Shown one piece after another: positions 55,385-64,000 of a stretch of DNA of 64,000 nucleotides. The translations under genes and the position numbers were made by a program. Origin of the DNA: Isoetes taiwanensis (taxonomy: Eukaryota > Streptophyta > Lycopodiopsida > Isoetales > Isoetaceae); NCBI GenBank assembly GCA_021234155.1, contig JAJEKV010000035.1, positions 11,594,407 through 11,658,406 on the forward strand. Reading direction: 5' to 3'. Below the pieces are notes generated by a model, which had not been told where the DNA came from, did not search any database, and worked only from the letters and a program-made list of their open reading frames with translations. Each line of letters begins with the position of its first letter. The stretch's first letter is position 1.

Positions 55385-57015
55385 TGAGTTGTTTGTGTTG
55401 TAGTTAAGTAAAGTAAGTATGTTAGTGATTTTTGAACATCCTAATTAGGGACAGATGCCAATTAGGATTAGTGGACTTCCTACTTTCGAGACTTCCAACT
55501 TCGCTCACCCCTCCTCTCTTTCTCGAGACTTCTCGAGACTTCCAACTTTGCTCTCCACGGCTTAGTCTCTTTTCGTTTTTGTTTGATGTATCTAATTTGC
55601 CCCTAGGATGACATCGCTCACTCGGTGGCGGGTTAGATCGTCAAGAGAAACTTCGAAAAGGAGTAAGCCAAGAGCGCAACAACCCTCTTGAATGGTTGTC
55701 GGGTCACGGGCTTTATATTCTCCATGGCAAACAATATAGACTTCTCCGAAATTCTTGTTACCTCCTTGAGGGTTAATTGGATGTTAGTGATTGATGAGTT
55801 CAAGCATCGAGACTTCCCAATCTTTCTTTCCCCTCCTCTTTGGGCAATGTAGCTTAGTTTACATGCTAAGTTCCATTGTTCAAAGAGGGGTGAAAGCAAG
55901 GTTTAGGAAGTCTCGATGCTTGTACTCAGTCTCTTTCATCCCGGCACGGCGTGATCCTCTTGAATGGTTGTCAACTCACCGGGCTTGATATTGTTAAGCT
56001 ACAAACAATATAGACTTCTCGAAATTCTTGTTACCTCCTCTACAAAGGCGGGCTTTGTTCGACTCTCTTGTGTAGTCTCTCTGTCAATGTAGCTTAGTCA
56101 CTTTGCTAGGTTATATTACACAAAGAGGCTCACAATGGGGGTCGGAGCAAAAATCGTTCGTTCTAGAGGTTGAACTTGCTATGGCGTCCGGAGGTGAGGC
56201 GCACTCTAATTTCAAGCCAAAGTGGTGCACGGGTGTTGTCCATCTATATAGCGGTTGTTAGACACCAAATCATGGAACATCCTAACTCCTCCTTTATTGA
56301 TGGAGAACCTTGAGCATCACTATGACTTCAAATTAGAGTCTGGCGTCCCCTTTGGCAAGGTGGTGGATTGTAGGTAACAAGGTTTTTGAGTACTCTATTT
56401 TTATTGTGGCGGCGGATGATATCAGCCTAGTGGTTGCTTGCGATTACGTGGTTGCCTTGCGCCGATGGCATGCCAAATGCGCCATTTGGATGCCATCACG
56501 GACCTATAATTTGTACCTCCATTCCTTTGGGTGGCACATGCCATGCAAACCCATTTGGGTATTGAGCATGTGCCACCCGAGGAATAGAATGCAATTATAG
56601 GTCGAATAACATTCAAAGCCCAATTTGGCATACCGAAGTTATTCGACTTGGGTACCAGAAGTACCTTGTGAACCTTCGATGGATCGGTTAAGGTAGGGCT
56701 GGTCGAGAACATTTTGGCCCCTTCCATGCGTGGATTACTTCTCATCGGCAAGATTAAAGCGCATGCGAAGAGGCAAGCAACAACGGAGGTCGAGGCGGGT
56801 CTGATCCAACGAAGGTTTTCGAGAACACTATCGGTTACATGAAAAAGAAACATAGAAAGAAACATAGAAAGAACTATCATACATTAACGAAACATTTGTG
56901 ACAAAAATTATAACCAAAAACTTCTTTTTTATTAATAGTGCGAGGGGCCGGTTACAATAGTATGAAAATCCTCAAGACCAATTACAACAGTGAAGATACT
57001 CATCACATCATTTTT

Positions 57016-59505
57016 CTAGGCGCCGCCTTCTTCATCGATTTCATCATTTGCGGTTCCATCCTCTTCTTCTTTGGGGACCTAGGTTCAACCTCCGATGACC
57101 CTTTCCTTTAGTGAAAGCGTCCTCGAGGCGTGTTTTTCCTAGCCCGTTCTCTGTTTGTCAAGGTAAAGCGCCAAAGGTGAGTCCGTTGGATCCGCGTAAG
57201 CCCGATCCGTCATCAAGCGCATTGCTCGAACACGGCCTTTTTACGTATCGGACTCCTCGGTATCCTCGCCGTCGGTGATCCGATGCGAGAATATGGCTTG
57301 GTCTATATCATCTTAGTCATCAGCGAAGTGGAGTGCGTTGAATGTCTTCATCAACATGGCTTGCGGCATTTATTGCAAGCATCTCGTCCTCAATGTCTTG
57401 AAGGCCCCTCTTCCACTTGAATCTGCATCCATGAAAGGAAATCGTAGCTTATCGATTGCGGATGTACCAGCTGTTGATTCAATAGCCGCCCGGTTTGAGA
57501 AGTTGTATACAAGTTTGTGCGCCTTCTTATGTAGCAAGCGATTGGGGTGACAACGTGTATGTACTTATAGGCACTCCAATTCCTCTCACTTGCACTATTG
57601 GAAGATACCAAAGAGAGGATAGTCATTGCAATTGCCTCGCAAGGTATCGATAAACTTGCCCATGGGCTTGCCACCATGCATATGATTCCATATTTGGTTC
57701 CTTCTTATGACTCTCCAGTGCGTCGTGAAGCTCTTCATCTGCCCACCTTCCACTCAGGTTCTGGTATTCAGTTAACTCGGCAATGAAAAGCTTGTAGTCC
57801 GAGCTGTTGGGATAGAACATTTTTGCAACCTTCTTCAACGAGCCCATCACTTCTTTATCGTATGCTGGTCCATATCGTGGTTGTGTGGGTCTAAGGCATC
57901 TTGCGGCGCCATGAAGATCATTGTATGACTTCTTCCATCGTTCATTGAAGTCTCACGAGTAGTCTTTGCTTGGCTTAGCATTGTCAAATGGCGCATTGGG
58001 ACCATCACGTTCTAGGAAGGATTGAATGGAGTGCCAACACCTCCAGACCTTTCCGATTAGCTTGCCTTGAAGAATCAAGGGTTTTGATGGCATGACAAAC
58101 AGGTTGCATGCACCTCACAACATTTTTTACACCTTTCCAAAATGTCTCCCGCCCAAGCATTTCTCGAAGGGCAGCAGCTTGCTGTCGGTGTTTGGCGGCA
58201 TTTTTCCCTTTCTGCCTTCTTTCCCAATCAAAAACTCGTATGATTAAAGGTTGAGATAATCCAATCCGCGACACTTCAGCACTCTTTCAAGGCGGATATA
58301 ATTGGAACCAAACCGAGTTTGCCGGGATTCATGAGTGCTAGGCTCTTCGGCGCAATGACTTGTAAATGGCATAAATTGCGGCTTCTTTGTGATGAATTTT
58401 ACAAGCCCGGCGGCGCTTTACGAATGGGATCTTTGAACCACGTGTCTTTGTGAGAACCAGGTCCTTCAAAGAATAGGTTCAGGCAATGGCATTGGCAACT
58501 AGTAGCATGCAACCACGGAAATTGGACTCCGATGAATTGACCCGCTAGCTTGCAATTAGACGCGTTATCCATTACAACTTGAAATATTCTCTTGGTCCAA
58601 AACTCTCTATCCGGCCTTTGTTTTCTGAAAAATCCAATCTCCGGTCACTTGGTGAGTTTTGGTTTCTCACGGTTTTCAAAAATACTTCACCCCCTGGATA
58701 CCACGATCATGAAATTAATAAGATGGTCCTTGTTTACATTGCTCCAACCATCGGTCACTAATGAAGTGGCGCTTCAGTCCTGACACAACTTCATCTCCAC
58801 CCTCTCAACCATTTTTCCATGTATTTCATCAACCATTTTATTGTTGGCATGCTTGTATGAAGGCGGTCTAAAAGCGGTCCTGCTTTGGCAACTTCTTGGA
58901 AGGCTTCTTTCATTGCTTTATGCTCGAATATGTGGAGACAGCCCGGCATATAAAATGCCTCTACAACCTTCGGTTGTGTCTTCTTCAATTGCTCGATGTT
59001 AAGCAATGATCAACCCTCTGTTGCTTAGTGCATCTTTCCACTATTTCAATTGTCTCTATCATTCTCTGTTCTCCCGTGCTTATACCTATTGACCCTAGTC
59101 CGCCCTCTCGATTGGTATCTTTGTCCCCAGCGTGGGTGGTATAGTTATCTTCGCCTGCGCTTGCGCCTCGCCCCGCTCTTGAGTATTAAGTAACTTCGTC
59201 TTTTTCTCATATTATTCTTAGTTTTGCGTATCCCATCCATCGAGACAATCTCGATGGCATCCTTTCGCAAGTCGGCAGATCACGGTACAAGTTGCGACAC
59301 CGGCGTCTCGTTCACGTAAGATGTGAGCTCGAATTCTTGTTGCGCGAACCATTTACCGATGTGTATCCACAAAACACACATTCCCACTCATTTCGCCAAA
59401 CTCTTTCACAAACTCCCATTACGGGCCTCTTTTCCGACCCGCAACTCCGATCACCGCGACCATGTGCCGCGAGTTGCGGTCCCGTGGCCACCCCCGCGCA
59501 CACGC
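57016..59505 (-). pseudogene. hAT transposase (BED, DUF659, dimerization domain)
   Basis: Minus strand. The BED zinc finger is near 59270-59400: EWECVFCGYTSVNG, then after a shift ATRIRAHILRERDAGVATCTV. The RNase-H-like core near 58470-58575 has VVMDNASNCKLAGQFIG with the second catalytic Asp, then FPWLHATSCQCHCLNLF. Next come WKGVKNVVRCMQPVCHAIKTLDS and a basic helix (58274-58005), then SLKKVAKMFYPNSSDY and WADEELHDALESHKKEP (57850-57623). The C-terminal hAT dimerization motif SSNSASERNWSAYKYIH is at about 57570-57630. The tail is acidic, EEEDGTANDEIDEEGGA, ending at TAG 57016-57018. Several frameshifts and stops make it non-functional as read. It is bounded by hAT ends and a target duplication, so it belongs to this element. 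Confidence 0.88.
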
Positions 59506-59979
59506 GATCCTCGCACCTCTAGAGGTAGATGCATGACCCACTGCTGCACCTCCGGTAGATGCATGACCGGTAGCCACCATTGCTTTCGGACCGGTGACAA
59601 TGTCTCTTAATCGACTCCTTGATTACACGAACTAAAGGAAGGCGTATATATGCAAAGGAGCAAGCTCACAATGCATATGTTACGTCGGCGTTCGTCTTGA
59701 AAGAATCAAGGGGGTTGAGACGGGACCCTATAGGATATTCTATGGAAGCGGATGCCAACCCAAAAGCTGGAAACCACTGGGGCCGGAGTAAACTCACGTT
59801 CCAAAGATCCAACGTCGAGCTCGTGACTCAAAAAACGACACCTCAAAGGCAAACCGTTTCCCAAGGAGTATTTTGACTCAACTTTGGCGGTCACGCTCGT
59901 TCGGTGAATTCTAGGGCTAATCACGTTTTTTCTATATATATACTATTAACGATTGCCACAAAACGAGGCCAAACAATTA

Positions 59980-60509
59980 GGCGCAAATATTTTTTTTGCT
60001 TAGTAAATCGGGCAAAAAACAGCTTAGAAAAAATTTACGATGCACGACGAAAGCAACTAAACCGCGTCTCGCGAAAAATATTTTCAAAAAAAAAAAATTG
60101 CGTCGCTTGAAGATTATTTTTTTGCGTAAGCATACCAACACGCTGTTCAAATTATTTCGCGTGACGTTCAAATAAAATATCATAGTTGTCTAAACCGCGT
60201 GACGCGAAAAATTATTATAGAGGTTATCTGTGGATAAATAAGTTGTTTTTCGCGTCTGCTGAAAAAATTGGTTTTAAAGATTTTGCGACGCTTTTTAATC
60301 TTCGCTTTTAAAGACGCTTCCAAAAAAATATTTTCAAAAAACAAAACGCTTTTGTTTTTTGTTGTTTTTAATTTGACGCCGAAAATTTTCTCGACGCCGA
60401 ATTGTTTTTCGCCCGATTTTTTATGTTTTATACGGCAAAATTTGTGTCAGATCATTCAATTCATCATTATTCCGATAAAAAGCGTCAAACAGTATTGAAC
60501 CTATCCCTG
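59980..60509. repeat. hAT right subterminal region, GCGTC-rich
   Basis: Many 'cgcgtc', 'gacgcc', 'gcgtga' motifs in AT-rich DNA, similar to the left end in composition but not a long perfect inverted repeat. The frames at 60007, 60268 and elsewhere are low-complexity and not genes. Confidence 0.65.
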
Positions 60510-60519
60510 GAACTTATGG

Positions 60520-62260
60520 GCTATTAATAACATCAAAATAGTTTTTAAAAGGAGCAAACTTGTTGAAACAAAACAAATACCCAAGTGGATTACGAACCCA
60601 TAGTTGAAAGAAGATTAAAGTAAAGGCTTCTACTTGCCCAAAAAACAACTTATCCTACTATGCCATTCGTGCTGCAATACATGTTTTTCTAATCAAAATA
60701 TGTAGAGTACATGTTTTTCTAATCAAAATATGCAGAGTTATAGTCCAGGAGCAGAGATTACACATTTGACACCAAAGATCAACCTTCATGAAGCTGTCAA
60801 ACTACACAAATATACTCCACAAAATAGTTACAACAGGAGATGCAACTTTTACAGAACCAATTCAATAGAAAACAAAAACCTAAATGGATATAGAACAAAC
60901 AGTCCGGGCATATCCTTCAACCTCTCCGATCCAATAATGCTTCCATTCCGGCCTGAATCTACATCTAGCTTTCTCCAAACCGAAGCCTCCATATCTCTGC
61001 CTTATGGACTGCAAACTGGTCGATTTGCATCAGCATAGAATGATAGGAATGCAACCGTGACATGCATACCGCCACGCTCGAAGGGGAAAATTTTTGCAAA
61101 AAAAAAAACCATATCGAACAAATCCTTCTCGATTTTTGGTGAATCGGGAAGTTTTACCGGCAGCCCTCCCCCCGGGGCCAAAACCTTAGAAAATCGAGCT
61201 ACAAAAAAAATCCAAAAAAGTTTTTTGTCATACCGGATAATCCCAAATTAAAAGGGTTGATTCATTTACACTTAAATATCAATGTGTTAACAAGACAATG
61301 GAAAAAAAACACAAATAAGACAAGAGCAAATATAACCAACAAAAAGCAAATCATTCCAAATTCGGTATCATCGAGAAGATTCTCAAGGCATCGATTGTTC
61401 ATATTCACAACCAAATCAACCGCAAATCAGCCTTTTCCCTGCAATTTCAACCACATCCAGCCCAAATTCGGCATGTTCCCCACAAGATTCATGCTTCTTC
61501 ACTTCCTTTCAAGTATCTCAACCATAGCTCAAAAGCTTACATACAAATACTAATACGTCATAGGAAACTTAACCTTTGATCCTCTTTTCAATTCAATCCA
61601 ATAGCATGCTTGAATCTGATGACAGCCTATGAAATTACAAATAGATCAGTGAAAACCCCCACTCACCTGAAAGAAAACACTTGATGCTGATCTTCATGCG
61701 ATCTCCAAGGCCTTACATGCTCGGTGTCTCCAATCTAATCCTTCTCTGCAAAAACTCGCTTCCCAAAAAACTCTCTCTCCTATGCAAAAGTTTGCTCTTA
61801 AAAAGCTTCAAAACTTTCAAAAAGCTTTTCCAAGTATCCTCTTTAATTAGCACAACCTTCAAAAATCTTTTTCTAATAAAAGGCAAAACCCTTGCTTATA
61901 TGAGGCCTATATTGTATGCATGTCAAGCATGATACACAAGTAAATATAAAAAAAGTATATTGGCCCATCAAGTGCCCAGGACCGTTACTATCTCCTCTTC
62001 TAAAATCTTACGCATATCCTCATGGGTCGTTATAGTCTCAGAGCCAACATAGGTCATCATAAAACTTCATTGTATGGCAACTTACTCTACCAATCATCTT
62101 ACTGGACATGCCATAAAAAAATTTTACCCTCAACATCGTAAAAAATTTGCTTCCCTTATCAGTTTCATGCTAACTTCGAAGCCTTTAGATGTTCTTCTTC
62201 CTCCTGAGGACACCATCTCCAATTGTCTCTGTAATTTGTAAATCAATGTCAACAGCCAAA
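60520..62260. other. No gene recognised
   Basis: AT-rich. The frame at 60730-61038 (102 codons) and others show no known family. 'ccaaaaccttagaaaatc' near 61180 matches the dispersed repeat seen near 20555 and 42063. A 27-bp local duplication ('acatgtttttctaatcaaaa') is at about 60677-60735. Confidence 0.4.
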
Positions 62261-62269
62261 GATCCAACA

Positions 62270-62567
62270 TGCTCTGATACCAAATGTGACGTTCCTAACA
62301 GACAGGCCCTTAGCCAACTGAGCAAACTGTCTAGACATTTTATGAATAGTCGCTTCTACCCATTTATGCCGGTGTCTCGGGAACACGACACCTAGATCTA
62401 CTCGAATGGTCCCCATGGGTCCGTTACGTTCCTAACCGGCATGCCCTTAACCAACTGGGAAAAACCGTCTAGACGTTTATGAGTAGTCGTTTCTACCCAT
62501 TTTATGCCGGTGTCTCGGAAACCCGACATGCAGATCTACTCAAGCGGTATCCCATGGGTCCGTTACA
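62270..62567 (-). mobile_element. LTR with adjoining primer-binding site
   Basis: On the minus strand the sequence reads TGTAACGGACCCATGGG ... GGAACGTCACA (62567 down to 62285), immediately followed by TTTGGTATCAGAGCA (62284-62270), an initiator-Met tRNA primer-binding site. The ~283-bp LTR consists largely of two diverged ~137-bp repeats sharing 'ccgttacgttcctaac', 'gtctagac' and 'atgccggtgtctcgg'. A further partial repeat ('tatcccatgggtccgttaca') lies at about 62596-62615. No gag-pol follows, so it is a truncated element or TRIM relic. Confidence 0.75.
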
Positions 62568-62619
62568 ATCTCTCCCACTAGAACTATACTCAAGCGATAT
62601 CCCATGGGTCCGTTACAAT

Positions 62620-64000
62620 CTCTCCCCAGCCCCAGCCCCAGCCTCAGCCCAGGCACACCTGGGAGAACCAGGAGGAGGGACCGCCGCGAAAACGACCCCG
62701 GTCGGATGCCAAGGACAAGGGAGAAACCTCTTCCATGAGGAAGGAGGCCCGGGCGAAGGCCCAATCTATGAGGTTGACCCGGGAGATGGATGAAGGATGC
62801 TCCAGCCCGACACAGGCGCAGGTGAGGGCCATGAAACAAATGGAGGAACAGATTGAGAGCAACAGGACCCGGATTGCAGAACTGGCAGCAGAGATACAAT
62901 CCTCAGCGTCCCACGTACTCAAAAGACAGTTGGCAGTGGAAAGGCAATGGATTGCAGAGATGGATACCCGCGTGCAGCAATTAGAAGAGGGCTTCGCTTG
63001 GCACACTTTGAGAGGCAACAGGATAAGCAGGGCCTTGCTGACTTGCGAGCTCGCGTGGATTCCCTCATCACCACCACAGAGACTATGGCACGGGACAAGC
63101 AGAGTGTTGAGCAGGATGCAGCGGCAACTATCTCCCGCCACAAGTCAGAAGCTGAAGGGTCTGCCACCATAATCCGCAACGTCCGAGCCGCCTTCGGCCA
63201 GCCAGCCGGAGCTAAGAACCCTACATAGTAGGGGTCGGTGACACAGCACAAGAGATCACGGGGAGCTCCGAAAGCAACCATTATCCAAAGAAGGGGGGCC
63301 TCCATGCCGAGGTCCATGAACAATTACGGCAGTGCACGATGAGTTGGCCAAGCAGCAGAGATTTCAACAGGAGCTAGGCTCCCGATTCCAGGCAGCAGGG
63401 GCCGCAACCCGGGGCCAGACAAGCACACATGTTCCACAGCCCACCAGCCAAAGCAGGCATTTGGACACCACCGCTCCATCTCGCACACCACACCGCCCTT
63501 CCCGTGAACAGCCCACACGCCCGCACAACAGGCATCACCGCTGGGGCGGCTAGTGTTGCCCGCCTTCGGTGGCAAAGGGGAGGCGGGGCCAGCCCGCATC
63601 ATAATGTGGTGGTACGTGGACTCTCGGAGAAGGCAGGAGAGGATCTCACCAAGCGCATCCAGGATCAGATCCTATCTCGCATGGCATTTCAGAATGCAGT
63701 GCACATTGTTCGAGCAAGCCGCCTTAGAGCTCAACGCACAGATCGCCCGCGCGTTGTCGCCTTCACGGTGGCAGACATGCGAGTGCGCGAGGCAATTTTG
63801 CGTCAGAGTAGGCAATTGAAGGGGACTACTCTGTATGTCGATCAGGATCTTACTCCGATGCAACAGGAGTCCCGCTGGCAACAGCTGGCTCAAGTCAGGG
63901 ACGTCCGTCGCCGAGGGGGTGCTGCAGGCCTGGTCCGAGGCAAGCTTCGCATTTTTAGGTCGGCGCCTGCTGAGGTCACCGACGCAATGCGTCAAGCTGC
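62620..64000 (+). pseudogene. LINE ORF1, second element, runs off window end
   Basis: Plus strand. The N-terminal basic patch RKRPRSDAKDKGETSS leads into 62735-63172: a coiled-coil frame (VRAMKQMEEQIESNRTRIAELAAEIQSS..., KRQLAVERQWIAEMDTRVQQLEEGF). After a shift, 62947-63228 continues helical sequence. A Pro/Ser/Thr-rich linker is at about 63380-63550. An RRM-like domain begins NVVVRGLSEKAGE at 63603 and contains AQRTDRPRVVAFTVADMRVREAILR, QLKGTTLYVDQDLTPMQQ, RRRGGAAGLVRGKLRIF. This is the same domain as in the LINE at 44-48.8 kb. At least two frame breaks occur upstream of the RRM; the RRM itself is open to the window edge. ORF2 would lie beyond 64000. Confidence 0.8.

Larger units (their letters stand above)
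54300..56690. repeat. Repeated module inside the hAT element (three partial copies)
   Basis: Landmarks recur in order: 'tgaatggttgtc', 'caatatagacttctc', 'gaaattcttgttacctcct', 'tcggagcaraaatcgttcg', 'aaggtttttgagtactcta', 'tggaacatcctaactcct', 'gcaaacccatttgggtatt'. Copies are about 54535-55380, 55680-55910 (shortened) and 55960-56640 with rearranged order. Two hairpins recur inside the modules. Confidence 0.7.
49235..60509. mobile_element. Large hAT transposon, 11.3 kb, complete ends
   Basis: Terminal inverted repeat: left CAGGGATAGGTTCTATAC (49235-49252), right its complement (60492-60509) with one mismatch. CAGGGATA resembles the terminal sequence of the Ac-type hAT family. An exact 8-bp target duplication GAACTTAT lies at 49227-49234 and 60510-60517; 8 bp is the hAT size. 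Subterminal regions are packed with GCGTC/GACGC motifs. A degenerate hAT transposase lies on the minus strand at 57016-59505. The remaining ~7 kb is unusual for hAT and includes kinase-like and RING-like sequences and an internally repeated module. The element is much longer than typical 3-5 kb autonomous hATs. Confidence 0.92.

Noticed and set aside
60007-60498. Low-complexity ORFs at the right end of the hAT
   Set aside because: Lys/Phe-rich frames produced by A/T runs and GCGTC motifs; no domain.

Overview
This window looks like nuclear DNA of a land plant with a large, repeat-rich genome. Evidence: intact plant dirigent-protein genes, plant-type glycosyltransferase (UGT), plastid EamA-transporter, ankyrin and LRR-kinase remnants, GT-AG introns, LTR elements primed by initiator-Met and Asp tRNAs, and hAT, Mutator-like, LINE, MITE and foldback-like elements. 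A fern or another seed-free or gymnosperm lineage fits the dirigent sequences, but that is a guess. I see no rRNA or tRNA gene, no CRISPR array and no organellar or bacterial operon.

1-6.1 kb: mostly unassigned AT-rich sequence, two hairpin-forming small elements, a broken ankyrin-repeat gene (minus strand) and a duplicated ~300-bp repeat. 6.1-9.7 kb: a long foldback-like structure whose arms contain about 100 copies of a 19-bp monomer. 9.7-10.9 kb: a ~135-bp tandem array. 11.3-12.2 kb: a second, diverged foldback relative. 12.3-21.1 kb: largely unassigned, with a MITE, a UGT pseudogene (copy A) and a cluster of palindromic GC-rich 20-mers.

21.7-26.3 kb: the only clearly intact genes, three intronless tandem dirigent genes with matching TATA boxes, plus a truncated fourth copy. 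27.3-32.5 kb: a MITE, two decayed LINE fragments, an LRR pseudogene fragment and local tandem duplications. 32.5-34.9 kb: a second copy of the MITE+UGT segment (copy B), hit by a 903-bp Mutator-like element (9-bp target duplication) and by a 333-bp TRIM retrotransposon (5-bp target duplication; the empty site survives in copy A). 35.2-39.1 kb: an EamA/DMT-type transporter gene whose first exon is split by a 2.93-kb non-autonomous LTR element.

44.1-48.8 kb: a nearly full-length but frameshifted LINE on the minus strand with an 11-bp target duplication. 49.2-60.5 kb: an 11.3-kb hAT transposon with an 18-bp terminal inverted repeat, exact 8-bp target duplication, GCGTC-rich subterminal regions and a broken BED/DUF659/dimerization transposase. 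It also carries about 7 kb of cargo that includes a protein-kinase-like pseudogene and a RING-H2-like motif. That cargo-carrying hAT is the most unusual item here. 62.3-64.0 kb: an LTR with primer-binding site (minus strand) and the ORF1 of another LINE that runs off the window end.

The genes do not form a pathway. The window is a record of nested insertions, and several can be verified because the interrupted sequence rejoins in frame or because a paralogous empty site is present.
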